From Trichoplusia ni (lineage: Eukaryota; Arthropoda; Insecta; Lepidoptera; Noctuidae), in assembly GCF_003590095.1 (NCBI RefSeq), contig NC_039480.1, forward strand, positions 16,469,328-16,533,327: a stretch of 64,000 nucleotides of DNA, written 5' to 3'. Below the pieces are notes generated by a model that did no database searches, was not told the DNA's origin, and was given only the letters and a program-made list of their open reading frames with translations. A program made the position numbers and the translations under genes. Below are positions 21,181 through 34,297 of this stretch, in pieces; the first letter of the stretch is position 1; every line of letters starts with the position of its first letter.

Positions 21181-24100
21181 AGAGCTTTAAAATTTAAAAC
21201 AGTCAGCTAAGGTTACTCAAAAAATGGAAAATGTGCCGCTGAATACATTGTGGTGTGCAAGTAATGCTTACACTAGGCGCTTTTATTACAAAAGTATTTT
21301 TAACATTTGTTTTTAATTTACCCCATATCGCTGCCAAAGTTACGAAGGGGTACTTTTTGTACTGAAAGATTCAGATGCAAATAAATATTATGGTATCATT
21401 TATGAGAAGAACCTATTCACTAAAATTGATTTTTATTTAAGGGCTAAATCAAACTCGGCTGTATGGCGTATACCTAAGCCTGAGTATCTTTTTATAACTC
21501 TTATAAAATAATACGTAAAGGAATCGTTTGAAGAAGTTCTAAACTAAAAGGTTCGTCAGTACAGAAATGTATTGAAGGATTCAATTAAAAGTTTTTATCA
21601 AGTAATATTATGGTCACGAGTACCTGTATAAGCTTGTTGGGTAAATCTGAAACTCTCTTAAAACGTAGGTAAGTAACGTTACCTTTCGTTTGACAGCTGC
21701 CATTCATGTTTCCAATTACTCGAAAATGGGACCGAAGTGGGTGTTTCTATGAGGGTATTCGTCATAAAACACGGGTAATGTCATAAAAATATAAACGCCA
21801 ATGACACTTCTGAAATGTACGGTGAAGATAAAAGCATAGTAATGAAAAATATGAAAAATATTCTAATCTCGAATTGAAATAAAACTAATTTTAAAGATAA
21901 GGAGCTGAGTGAATTATTTTAATGCAAATTAAAATAGCTAGTTATTGAGCAGAGCTAGTGTTGAGAGTTATTACATACAACTTGTAGTACTTACAGATGT
22001 TTCTTAACATCCGCCAGGACCGTCCTCTAGATTAATTAAAATGTTTAAACGAATCATATTTTTGTATTTTCACTTTATCTAATATCAACTATCATAGGGT
22101 AATTTAAAAAATCGCGTTATGTCACAGCCCTCTACAAATTATTTCGTTGTAATGAGACTTTACTTCATCAGGTGTAAGTCAGTAGTACCTATTATTTTAA
22201 CAAAGAAAAACCACGTTTTACGTGACGGGTGTTAAAATAAAGCAAATCCATATTGTTCAATAATTTCCTTAAAAATATATACATACCTACTAAGAAAAGA
22301 TAGTGTGATCAAAATACATCCGACATTTGGCCTTCTCTTCCGTGTTTTGAGTTCTTTACTCATAGGGAAAAACGGCCCTAATACTAGCACTCCGTTATCT
22401 GTCCAACTAGACGTCTGTCCATTTTTCTGTCAAGACTGAATCTTTAGAACGATATCCAGGAACCTTAATTGCTGTAGTGTAAAAAATAAAAATCAAGATA
22501 AAGCTTTACTAGCTAAGCTATAAAGTCACTTTGATCAATGTCCAAATTTTAGTTTTCATTTTTTTTCCTATTTGTGACTTAACTCCAACTCTTATTTGAT
22601 CAGAGTTATTACTCTTATCAGTTTGCAAAGAATACTTTGATTAAAGAATATCACACAAAATGTTATCACTATATTATAGTTGATAGTGCGAATATTCGCG
22701 CACTCGTACACAAGCTGAGATCCATTAAGGTCACGTTAACCTCCGCGACTCGCAGAGATAAACTGCTGATGATCTGTATGAATACATACGATATTTTTGG
22801 CAAACATTCACCAAAATATGTGTGTTGTATTATTGTAAGTCAGTTGGTTGAATTTATTTGACAATGTTATCTGAAAAGGTTTTATTTGAGTTGTTGAAAT
22901 GAATATGAGTTTGTATGATATTAAAATGAATTATAGAAAATTGTCTTTTTTGTAGGGTGTTGATAAATAATTTAAGAAATGAAACTGAAAATTTTATTTA
23001 CACTTTTATTAGATAATTAATTAATTCATCATATGAAAACATTTTAAAATTATTTGATAAATTAGTAATTTGTTTTTCAATAAACTTTGTTTCTGTTTAT
23101 TTCTGTTTTGTTCGTATTAACTTTTGAAAACATCCGTTTGTTAAGTATCTAGACAACCGCAATAGTAAAGGGCATTAACCTATGTATGTTGTATGCAGAT
23201 TAACTCACAGAATGTACGTAGGTACTAAATTATGTGCCGAGTTATGCCCGGCATCCAATTGTGACTCAGATTACATTGCTACATATATTAATACTCTTCT
23301 TATAGCGTGTACACTATTAGCATAATTAAAAGAAGAACAAAATCGATTGCGATGTTCAATGTTTGCTTGAAGGTAAAGTTAATGAAGCACTATTTCTTGT
23401 TATTTTTACACTGGCCCAAAAAATGAGCTTAGCTTGTATCTTACCTGCTCGGTACCAGAACGGACCTGCCCCCAACGCTCAAATTTAATATTATTATACC
23501 ACTCATCATTTCGATAAGTCACGTGGTTTTACCTAGTATTTACTTTAGCGATTAGAGGAAGGTGGAAACTAGAAATGTCACTTTCTACACTATTTATGTA
23601 GGTATGAATGAAATCACAACTTCAGATCAGTTTTTAAGCTAATATTTTTAAAAGGTTCTGTAAACTTTGAAAGTGACTGGTAGACTTGAGGTCGAGACGG
23701 AAACTTTATTTAATTTCCTGATTGCGAAAACGAGAACTAGCTGGGAAACGAACCGCACCCCGCATGCCTGACTAATGTTATTCGAACTCGCCTCTAACTA
23801 CATTATTTATTTTAATGTGCCTTTATTTGAATTTGTTGGCAACGCGGCGCGTTACTGCATAAGATTTGGTGTACCTATTTAAGAATTAAACTTGTGTTAT
23901 GTTACGAGTAGTTTCTACGTGGCTTGGGTGAGAATCAGGTTTCTTCTGACCGTTATCTAGGGATAGGAAACTATGTAGAAATCGACGCAAATATCGTGTT
24001 TCCGATATACTCGTATGTATGTAGATTTATTAACTTATTAGTGCAAGATCGGTGACTCATGTTTTCCATCTTATCCGTTACGCGGTCTTGGTCATCAAGT

Positions 24101-26800
24101 AGGTTCAATCAAATAATGTTGGATACACCTTTCATCGATGTTTTTGATAATGGTAATTAGCACCGAAGACCATTCCATTGATCATCATCGGCACAAAGAT
24201 AGTTTGTATTACTAAGATATAACAAGCATAAAACGAAATTGTGAATTCTTATTTGTAGATTGTTTTTTATAACATTTAATAAAAAAGAAAACTGTTCATT
24301 TAAAACAGAGCAGACCGTCTCATCGAAGCGCATTCTTTATTCAAAACAAACTAAACACCAATTGCTAGTATTCTTCGTTGCAAATACCGTCTGCTACGTT
24401 TATGTGTAAGCAAAACTGCAGCAAATTGAATTGGTATTTGTTATATAACAAGGCGAACACTTGAATAAGCTCAAACAGCCGGCGACAGTAGCTTCCGATC
24501 CGATTTGTGTTGGCTAGACGTCGACTTCGAGATTAATTTTATTACTCTCTTTGAAGTCCAGTAGTTATGAATAATTAGTACAACTTTCTTGGTTTTGATT
24601 AAGCGTTCAAGTATATTTGTGATGCTGAGATGAAGTTGTTTACGGTGTTTGGATAAATCTGGTGGGATTAGAAGCTAGTAGTTAGCTTAGGTAAAGCGCT
24701 TGGATAATTAAGAACGTGGATAATTCTAATAAAGTTTTGCTGTTAAGGTGATAGCTTGTAAAAGGTAAGAAAGGATAAGTAGAGATCAAAACAGTTTCTG
24801 AATTGTCTTCAATGTTAAAAAATATATCTAATATTTACTTCTCGTGTACACATTCAGCTGTAAAAGTGCATTTATTTTTTGTTGCTTTCGTGATTTCTCT
24901 TAAACCGTAACTTAAATCAAGATCAAGTAAACACAACACATAAAAACGGTGTCAAATAAAGAAAGCCGTCGTTTGTCACAGATAAAACAGAACTTGGAAA
25001 GGTCTCGTCAAATACGTACTTGATTTTATTTTATTACGTTTTTGATGACGCGTTTTAAACATGACCCGCGCTCTTGTCAGGTTCTTCGTTCCAAATGATT
25101 TTTACGGGAAAAGACGGATTCAGATTTACGTATTCTTGATATCAGCTAAGTGAGAAAAAAAAAGAATACTTAGTTTGGCAAAATAAACGGATATAGTTAA
25201 TAGAAATCGTTCAAATGTATGGAAATAACATTTTGCTTCATTTAGTCACGTGACTAACATCTGTAACTTACTAAATAATGTAGTAATGTAATTAACTAGC
25301 TAAAATACATTTGAGCATTTTTTCAAGTGACGTCAAAAAGGAGGGGGTTTTCAATTCGTCGTAATTCTTTTTCATTTGGCTCCATAATTTTATCATCAAG
25401 TTTGGTTTCAAGAAAAATTTAATAGTTTTCTAATTGAAGGTCATGGTGCAGTTTTGTAGTTAAAAAAAATATCTATCAATGATCGACAATTGTCACTTGT
25501 GTCTATAGTTTTCTGTGCAGAGTTATTTCTAACTTGTGGATTTTAGGCAATATAGGTATTGTGTTTTTAGACTTAACGGATTCTGTACGGACTCGAATGA
25601 CAAGCGGCTGAATGTCAACTAACAGCAGGCAGTCGCCCGTATGGACAAACAAAGTGGGCTATAAAACAAGGAAAACATTGGAAAAACTCGCGGTATTCGA
25701 CATTCGCGATGTGGACAACTCCGTAACAGAATACGTAAGAATAACTTTCAATAAACCTCCCGCTGAGAGGTGAAGGAAAACATTGTAATTGGAATTACCT
25801 ACAGAATGGAGAACCTTCCACGTATTAATATTACGAAATAGGTAGGTATTCGGAGAAGTCGTAGTCATTAATTTCTGACTTCATAAATCGATTCAACACA
25901 AAACTGCAACTCAAACGAAAACCCTTTTCATTCAATACGAAAATTTAAATAAACTAAAATCGTATGAAAAATAATATTTTTGAAAATTGAAGAGAAATGA
26001 TAAAATTCGAATAAAGCTGTCGAACGAGATCTATACCGACATTCGCTCTACGAATACAGATCGCAATTTTTCACAGACATTTTTATAATACACACCGACG
26101 TATGCATTGCCTTTTTTGCATAGTGTGAGCTTCCAATCGGTTCTCGAAAACTACAAACACTGGCATCATGACTTATGTATGTACGTCATACACTCACACA
26201 AGACTCTAGGGGAAGCGACATTACACCCTCCACAAAAAACTCCGGACCTAAAACTTTTTCGAATCCCACTATTTATCTCATAACTGGGACATTTATATGT
26301 GTAATAAATTTCTTTTTTATTATGAAAATAATACGGCATCCTGTGTAGCCACAAATACATGAATTATGAACAAAAACAACATTCAGGGAACTGTAAATAA
26401 CAGGTTTGTTGAGCTAAGTGTTTTTACGAAAACCGTATTCTATTACAAAATTAATAAGGACCTTATGTATGATAAAATTAAGAGTCAAATTCTATAATTT
26501 TAAAATTACATATTACATTCCCTCTATGAATTTCAAGTAGGTACTGTGAACAGTGGAGTACTCTCAAGCAACATCGAGTAAATACCAGGAAGAGCCGCGG
26601 GGCGAACGTCAACCTGTATTCGACGTTGATGGATCCCAATCCAATTATACTGAGAATAACTCGTGTAGTCTAGTTCTGAAATGAATTTAAATATGAGAGA
26701 ATACGTCCATACGATTGTGGCCATATTGTATGCTGAGTTTTGCCATGTAGGCTTCAGTGGTGATATAGAACATATAATTTTGAGTGTTTAATGCTCATGT
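21181..26800. other. AT-rich region without recognised genes
   Basis: Only short random frames are present. A possible degraded copy of the GGAACCCT-type repeat lies around 22,370-22,500. No RNA gene or exon with paired splice sites was recognised. Confidence 0.45.
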
Positions 26801-26801
26801 A

Positions 26802-26944
26802 GGACGTCCTCAGGAATGGTGGAGTGATGATCTGCGCAAGCTGGCTGGCAGGAGCTGACGAGCAGCCGAAGATAGATCTCGATGGCGTGCAATTGGGGAA
26901 CCTATGTCCAGAAGTGGACGAATATGGGATGATATGATGATGAT
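26802..26944 (+). pseudogene. Remnant of the C-terminal end of a LINE polyprotein
   Basis: The frame starting at 26802 reads GRPQEWWSDDLRKLAGRS, then an in-frame TGA (26856-26858), then RAAEDRSRWRAIGEPMSRSG and a run of Asp/Met codons. This matches the C terminus of many insect non-LTR retrotransposon proteins, in which a Trp normally occupies the stop position and the text ends with a GATGATGATG-type tail. It is a short dead fragment; no intact reverse transcriptase is present nearby. The exact clade is not determined. Confidence 0.75.
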
Positions 26945-28585
26945 CCTTCTTGTGAAACGAAATATGTGAATGTATCATAGGGGTCATGTATTCCCTTTGG
27001 CATGACAAAGTGTATTCAAAGTAAAAATCTATTTAGTTTGTCGGATGAATACTTACAGAATGCAACACACGTATTTCTGCCGTTACCTAAGCAATAAAAA
27101 TTGACGAAGATTAACTGCTTAAAAGTTTGTGACGTAGGTAGGAGAGGGAGTTGCTGACGTAACGACTAAGCAAAATTTATACATAAAAGTGACGTCACGC
27201 GTAAGTTCTATTCGCTGTGTTTAAAGGACAAAAGGAAAAATACTTGTCCAAACTTTAAATAAATTATCTGACGGACATATAAAAAATAGAACTAGTAGAA
27301 CACAGAAAGCCTTCACTGTTCATTGTTGTATTGTTTTAACATTTTAAGCAACATCATCAATCGTCAAACTTACTTTACTATTCGAAATGTACTAGTTTGA
27401 TAATTCGTTAATATATTTTGAAGTCGCTTCCTCTCTTCGACTTCATTTTCAACGATCCAATTATAGGTAGGAAGTTACTTACAGCCAATACAAAATTAAC
27501 GACTACGGATAGAATCGTTTGGAGTTAATTACTTTCTACACACACGGCTTTCTTCGTAACTGCGTAATACAATAGATGTGGTTAATTAATTTGATGAATT
27601 CTTTATAGGTTTCATTTCGTTTTTGTAAAGCTAATATTAGAGTATTGCCTGACTCAATAATTTTCGACCAGTCAATCCGTAAACTCAGACATTGGTCTAC
27701 GGTTAGGCCTAAAATAGGCTACAATATCTAGCCCACCAATATAAAGTGCACCTTTCATATTGACGGCTCATAGACAACTGGTTACTGGTTATAAATGGTA
27801 AGAAATTAAGTTTCTGACATTTAGTTGTTGCGATAGAAAATTATATAGACCTTGTACAGCCCAGCTGCTTTTCAGGTCATCGTTCGTTTCAGCTCAAATT
27901 TGAGGTTGTTTTTTGTAGATTTGTCACTAATTCGTTTATTATTAACCTATTTCTACAGAACCCTAAGAGCCTCGAAACCAACTTGAATTTTGCAAGTATT
28001 TATTGTAAACGTGTTCCTTCTTTTTTAAAACCTTAACAATGTTATTTAGTAGCCCGCTCACATCGCCGGCGTTGTTAATTAACAAAGATATCAAATATTG
28101 CCAGTTAAAATGATCATTTTTATTTTGAAATACGGCTTCTAGTTTTTTCCTGATTCCCCTGTTATTACAGGGACTTTTAAAACAGTCTCAGTCGGCGCCC
28201 TGTTTCCAAAATAGGTTTTTGATTACCTTTTAATTAAATAAGACCCACGCTTGCGATTGTTTTTTTCTTAGGACAATAATGAGATTTGTAATTTGAGGTT
28301 ATTGGGACTTGGTAATTACTAATTCAAAATTAACTGTCTTAGTTAAAGTTTGCTTAGTCGGAGTTAGTTACTAGAACTTAAAAACCTATGAGGATGAATT
28401 GGCCAACTTTTTACAACCATGGCTTGATCCGAGGCAAATGTCATGTTCAGTCCAGTACATGATTCTTGAATTTTATTCTATCGTTTTCTTGGGCACCGGT
28501 TCTTTGCAATAGAAATATCAAGAGGTGAAGCGTAATACGAGATTATGATGTAGAATCAATACAGCATAGTAGAATAATGTAGTGT
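26945..28585. other. Region without recognised genes
   Basis: AT-rich with short random frames. A tight cluster of CRE-like TGACGT motifs at about 27,120-27,200 (GTGACGTAG, CTGACGTAA, GTGACGTCACGC) may be regulatory. Confidence 0.4.
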
Positions 28586-28589
28586 TGCT

Positions 28590-28670
28590 TTGCTGGCTCT
28601 CGACCCGGCGGCGCGTGGCGCGCGCTCGTCGCTCGACCCGGCCGCCCGCCTTCCGCTCACACTGAGTGTA
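28590..28670. promoter_or_regulatory. CpG-rich patch, possible promoter
   Basis: About 80 bp are dense in CpG (CGGCGGCGCGTGGCGCGCGC), followed by CTCACACTGAGTG. On the minus strand that end reads ACACTCAGTGTGAG, which contains the arthropod initiator TCAGT. The string GACCCGGCCGCC occurs here and also in the 21.0-kb patch. The promoter role is inferred. Confidence 0.3.
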
Positions 28671-29985
28671 ATTGTAGCCTGTGTCTATTGAATTATTGAG
28701 GAGTCAACATTTTAGCCGCCTCTCGCGCGAAGCGCTCCACGGATACGTGTACTCTAAAGTTATTATATTTCTTAAAACATTTTGAAGTAAAGAACTAAAT
28801 TGTTTCCGACTGAAAAATACGATCAAAAAGTTGTATACAATAACGTTGTTTGTATATTGGTGTTGTAACGTACATGTTAAATGTATTTTGTTTTAATTAT
28901 TGTTTTATATCTGAAATTAACACCCAATATATGTATGAGGTAATTACGAAAACAATAACAAAGTTAACGAACAATAGATTGCAGTGCACTAACGACGCAC
29001 GTTTCACTTAAATGCATTATGCAGCGGCAATCTGTGAATATGATATTGAAACAATATCAATAAACGGGTGACATTTCACGTTTCAGCGCAGTACCGCGCC
29101 ATATGTGAGCCAGTGCCGTGATTTTAATACAGATACATTATGCCATTCTCGTGGAGATCAGAACGTTTATTTTTTGCCAAGCTCTGTATGGATTGTCTCC
29201 CATCTATTATCGCGAGTATAAGTCGACGCGAGCTTATAATGATGGACTGAGTGACAGAGGGCTTCAGTCAACTTATGAGTTCCACGTTCATAGAAACCAG
29301 CCAAAATGTGGCTAGTAATGTGGTGTTAGACTATGAAGACAAACAGTTTTCACATAAAATTCTCTTTCTTATGTCGAATGTTTAGAAAATCATGTCATAT
29401 GTAAATCGTATCAAATTGGATTTCCTTGACAATTTCTTCACATTGTTAACGAAATATGAAGTTAGGTAGAATCTTTTGAAACCAACGACCTACTTAATAG
29501 AATTTTAATTACATAACGTAAGTACATAAAATATGAATGTGAATACATCCTGAATGCTTACGCAGAACATGAAAGTTTGTTCCTTTGTAATTAACGTCAG
29601 TACTTACATACGCAGATGTGTACAAAAGAGGCTTTGGGTAAGAGCTCTCAGTACCCGCATCGGACCCACTTGGTTTAGCTACCTCGCAATTAAGATACGC
29701 CATTTTTAATATGGATACGAATTCATACAATAAAAACTTCAAGTATTCAAGTAATCCGATTCACTTAATACTCATTATAATTGTATTATTCGAACCATTT
29801 TCCAATCAGCCAATTGAAAACGCCGGCCGCCATAATACTCGTTTTAATTGGAATTTATGAAGAGAGGGAACTATAACTTTACGCACGATGAATAAAAATT
29901 AAATTGGCATAGTGGAGGGAGAAGGAGGCTTCGTAGAATACATCGTACGTCACTGTCGTCTAGTGTATTCCTTGGTGTAAGTAAA
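28671..29985. other. AT-rich region without recognised genes
   Basis: Nothing supported beyond short random frames (65-77 codons) with no domain signature. Confidence 0.45.
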
Positions 29986-29989
29986 TTAA

Positions 29990-30180
29990 TCTGTATGAGA
30001 GGGCTGTAGGACGTGACGTCGCCGCACCACGTGCCGGGGTGTCGGGAATATAGTGGGTCAAACAATGGTTCTCATGCAAAATGCAAACGTGAGCCACCAC
30101 TCCGGGCCGGAGCGAATAGCTCGCCCGTCGAACGGAACTAGCGGGACCTGCCGCTCCACTAAACAAACGCGTACCTACCG
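29990..30180. promoter_or_regulatory. CpG-rich patch with a CRE-like site and an E-box
   Basis: The interval contains GTGACGTCGCCGCACCACGTGCC (about 30013-30035): a near-perfect CRE (TGACGTCG) and a CACGTG E-box within 20 bp. A second G+C-rich block follows at 30095-30170. It lies about 200-350 bp before a candidate first exon with a strong plus-strand donor at 30531. A promoter or enhancer is the likely reading, but it is inferred from motifs only. Confidence 0.35.
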
Positions 30181-30354
30181 CTACCACATTTACTCTAACC
30201 TATTTAAAATTTAAGCACTAGCGTTTTTTAGGTACGCAAGTAATATATTTCGAGTTAAGTGCGGAGGAATCGAACATTGAAAGATTAATATTTAGTCAGT
30301 GTTAACAAAAGAATGTCGGGGACGTGAACTTACGAGAAAACATGTGAGTGGGTA

Positions 30355-30531
30355 ATGAGGAGCGCGATGTCCTATTACACTTTTTGCGTGAGTACAAAAA
30401 AGGGAATGTCAATATTGCGTGCGGGCGGAGATAATGCGAGTTTGTGTAATGATAGAGGCTCGGAGCGCGGCCGGGCGCCGCCAACGCGACCCGCTAGGAT
30501 TTGTTTAGTAAATTACACTGTGTACCAAAAG
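30355..30531 (+). CDS. Candidate first coding exon (low confidence)
   Basis: An ATG at 30355 opens a 59-codon frame that ends at a consensus donor, CCAAAAG|GTGAGTCTG, near 30531. The second half is G+C-rich (GAGCGCGGCCGGGCGCCGCC) against an AT-rich background. The peptide begins MRSAMSYYTFCVSTKK and has an Arg/Pro/Ala-rich centre, with no recognised domain. If real, it would be the first exon of a plus-strand gene with a long intron. It could equally be an untranslated first exon. No partner exon was identified. Confidence 0.25.
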
Positions 30532-33500
30532 GTGAGTCTGTTTTCATGTCTTCATCCCTTCTTTTACTTAGTCTAATTTATTGTGCTTTCATTTTAATTG
30601 TTTTATTGCGTTATTTAATAAGAAATTATGTAATTTGCCTCTATCTAATCTTTATGTGTACATATGTTAACATGTGTTTGGGAATAAGGCCTTTTTTATT
30701 AATGAGTAAAGGATAATGTCTTGCTGTATTTCACTGAATACGAAATAACTAACCGATTTCTATCAATCATGGCAATGAGATTCTGATTACAAATTGAATT
30801 GATTTCCTACGTGTTGGTGTTAAGGAATGATTACGGTATTTAAAACAACCTTGATATTTTTAAACTACTTTTTCCGTGCAACAATTGTCATGAAGCGTAA
30901 ACAAAAGCGATACTAAAACGTATACGTTTAAATAAAAAGTACATGAAAATATTTTTTTATATACCGTAAAATAGTTGCATCGTTTGAACGCTGTTATCAT
31001 GCAGTAAACTTCACGTTTTGCGTACAGCATTTACGTCAGGACATTACATGTTAACTTCACTATCAGTTGCACCAGTTCCGTAGGTTTTTTATTATTAGAG
31101 CGGAGTTGAGTTTGCCTGCATCGCTGTTTCGGTGTCGGCGTGTTTTAAAACCGCCATAACGTTTGGTTGCAGCTGGTTTGTCAGGAGCGACCACTCGTAA
31201 AGGTATTATATACAGTGGGGCTAAAATGTTCGGTAGCATGTAGCTGTCCGGAGAACCTACAACAACCGTTTGAATTGATACTGTTGTAATTGGAGAAGCG
31301 AGACAGCGCGCTACGTGTTCTAAAGCGGTGTCTCTTTTTCGCAGCTGTTATTGTTTTGTTCTAAGGTTTTTGGTAGGCTGTAGTGAAATTTGCACCGTTT
31401 GCGTGTGCATAGCGCCGCAGAGCTCGCTTCGTTCATTATGTATGCGCGTGGCGTTTTACGTATTGTCAGGAATTGTGCTTTAGGCTACATAAACGTGCTT
31501 TGCTCAAAGGAAGATCAGTGGTAAACGCCTGGGCGCAGGACGTTTGCATTACCCTGCGGTTGATTGGATTCGAATGTATTAGCATTTATTCATGGATGGA
31601 ATGTTCTATTATTAAGGTTTTTGTTTCTGGCTAACATTTGTATAGTTGTGTTTTAAGCAAATGGTTAACAGTCATGGTGATTAGATTATGAATGATCGTG
31701 TATTATTTACATTTTTATCATCAATTTCCGTTATACAGAAAGATGACTGTATATAGTGTTTTAATAAAACTACCTAGTATCACCATGATACTGCAGCAAT
31801 AACCATAAATTGGTGAACTAGAACATTTAAACAAATTAGCTTTATTTTCCCATAAACATCATGTTAGAATGTATCGTCATAAATATATATCTTTATTTTA
31901 CTTTTAAAATGGATGTCGAATAGGTACACAGGCAGGAATTCAGTTAGCTCTTTGTATTTTATAGACAGCTTTTTATGGCAGTAAACTTGACTTAGTTGGC
32001 ATTATCCCAATCGAAGACAGACTATGCGATAACTTAAAAGACAGACAATGTCTACATTGTTTTGTGACAAGAATTGCACTTTAATAATGTGATCATTTTT
32101 TAAACTTAATTTATCGTCTAAATAACTGGTATACTGTTGGGAAGATGGTTGATAAAGGCCAAGTAAATATATGTACTATGTATACTAAATATGAACACAA
32201 AATAAACATACCTATATTATTTATAAAGCGTTCAAGCTTTATGTGTACTCCGTCAGTTACATATTAAAAAAATAGACCCCAAAAAATGATTAAAATAGAG
32301 GATTTTTTAGTAAGGTTCGCAGTGAGATCTGATGACGAAACTGCTTATTAAAAATTGTAACAAGTAGTGACGTTGTTTGTTATTTCCATTTGATAGATCT
32401 TTACAATTTAATGTGTTCAGAATAAAAGAAAATACGCGACCAATGTTATCCATGCATCAGACAACCAATAAATAATGTGCTTACCAGCCTTTTATAGGTA
32501 ATTTAAATGCTGCAGGAAAAATGTAGCCGGGAGCAATAAACCCTCTGTTGCCGGAGCTTCTAGGAATTTATAACCGATTGAACGAGCAGCCATCAATGAC
32601 CACCCTAGTCGGTCAACCGCACGAGCCAGCGCGCCAGCCGTATGAAGGAAGCTGCTAATAAGTCCCGTCGAATCCTTTGAGAGACCGCACTCCGGACGCC
32701 GGCATCCACTATCCCACTATAACATCCCTAATAAATCCGTATTGCCGGGATGATAATTAAAATCGCTTTATTTAACTAGAATAATCCAGCAAATAGTTTC
32801 GGAACGGAATGTTTCATTTAAAATTATTACTACCGGCTCCGTTCAAATCTACAAAATCCACCGGCGTAACAATTAATTATGAATGTAATACATTAGCCAA
32901 AGCAAGCTAAGGAGTGAGATAACAAATAATTTAAGCTGAGTAGTTATGAAAGTTGAACGTTAGAAGTTTGGCGATGCAATATGTTTTCTTATTAGTACCG
33001 TACGTGGACTGTAACTACTCAATAAGTACGTGACTGGTCGTCGGCGGCGTGATGTGGTGAACAAAGCAAACAAACTTTTATTCCTCCATTCAACACGTTC
33101 TATGGCCTGGAAAAATGAGACTAGACGGCCGTGAGCTGGGAGAATAACATTGTGTAACACCTCAGCATTGTTTAATGATTTCTGAGGAGATTATGGCTCT
33201 TACTTTTCATTTATATAAGCTTAAGTGCTTGTTCAGTGTTTTATAATAAATTGTTTTTTCAATAGCTTATTAGCCTAGTATGTCCTGGTATGGCGTAGGT
33301 CTAATGGGAGAAATTCTCTAGGATATAAAACTCGTAACTATGCTTATAGAGTCATGATGTCACAGGGACATAAAAAATAGATTTAATTTAGTCCTGCAAT
33401 CCCCTTCCGAAGAGTGTTACAAGAAAAGACACGTAGTCCATTACATTTTTTAAATGAAAGTAAACGAATTTTTCCTGTGTTTATCATCCAATCTTGAGTG

Positions 33501-33715
33501 GATCTAAAAGATAAATCTCTTACACAAACATTCAATTTATATTTCAAAGCCCGAGACGTGGACAAAATATCTTTGAACTTCATAATTATTCGGCCATAGA
33601 GAATTAATTACCTATGCAAAACTTTTTCCATTATGAACGACCTGCAAGTGTCGAGAAAGCAGACTACCTATTCAGGGGCTCTACCACGTAATAAAGTTAG
33701 ACTGCAGCAGCTGTT
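30532..33715. other. Non-coding region with one palindrome copy and a non-random GC-richer block
   Basis: A copy of the dispersed palindrome lies at about 31291-31380 (GAGACAGCGCGCTACGTG ... AGCGGTGTCTC). The block at about 32,530-32,900 is of even base composition with no frame; it includes GACCACCCTAGTCGG and ACAATTAATTATGAATG, the latter homeodomain-like. It has the look of a conserved non-coding element, but conservation cannot be judged from one sequence. Confidence 0.35.
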
Positions 33716-33800
33716 AAAAAGAGATGGCGCTGTACATCGTGTAGCGCACTGTCCCGCTTTCATAATTCCAACATTGACACGTTGAGAGGTGGCGGAAGTA
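33716..33800 (+). repeat. Dispersed imperfect palindrome, copy C
   Basis: The core GAGATGGCGCTGTACATCG / TGTAGCGCACTGTCCC forms two imperfect arms, and the tail has CATAATTCCAACATTGACACG then GAGGTGGCGG. It belongs to the same family as the copy at 19058. Confidence 0.45.
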
Positions 33801-34038
33801 CCCCAGAACTTTGTTACTGTCTCGAGCTCAAAAACTTAACGTAACTGAGAATTTAAAACAAACTGCTTACTGACGTCGCTAATATTGAATGGAGGAATTT
33901 ATTATTGGACGTTTGTAGGAGAAGTTCCTCACTAAAGTATCTTACAATGTACTGACTATAATACTGCAAGACTCATTTCAATTTAAAGTTTGGCGAAGCA
34001 ACTAAGACAGCTTAATTCATCGCTCGAATCTATACTAA

Positions 34039-34297
34039 TCTATACTAATATATAAAGCTGAAGAGTTTGTTTGTTTGTTTGTTTGAACGCGCTAATCTCA
34101 GGAACTACTGGTCCAAATTGAAAAATTCTTTTTGTGTTGAATAGACCATTCATCGAGGAAGGCTTTAGGCTTTTATAAACCATCACGCTGCGACTAATAG
34201 GAGCGAAGATACAAAGGAAAATGCGAAAAAATAGGGCAGGTGTAAATCATAACTTATATCTTCTACCCACGGGGACGAAGTCGCGGGCAACAGCTAG
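34039..34297 (+). mobile_element. Non-autonomous helitron resembling Lep1, copy 1
   Basis: The element starts TCTATACTAATATATAAAGC, passes through a GTTTGTTTGTTTG run and GAACGCGCTAATCTCAGG, and ends GGACGAAGTCGCGGGCAACAGCTAG. The end is a helitron-like CTAG preceded by a short GC-rich potential hairpin. It is about 259 bp, with no coding sequence. Two more copies, at 55017 (minus) and 62313 (plus), share both ends. I recognise this as a Lep1-type helitron from memory; a library search would confirm it. Confidence 0.8.
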
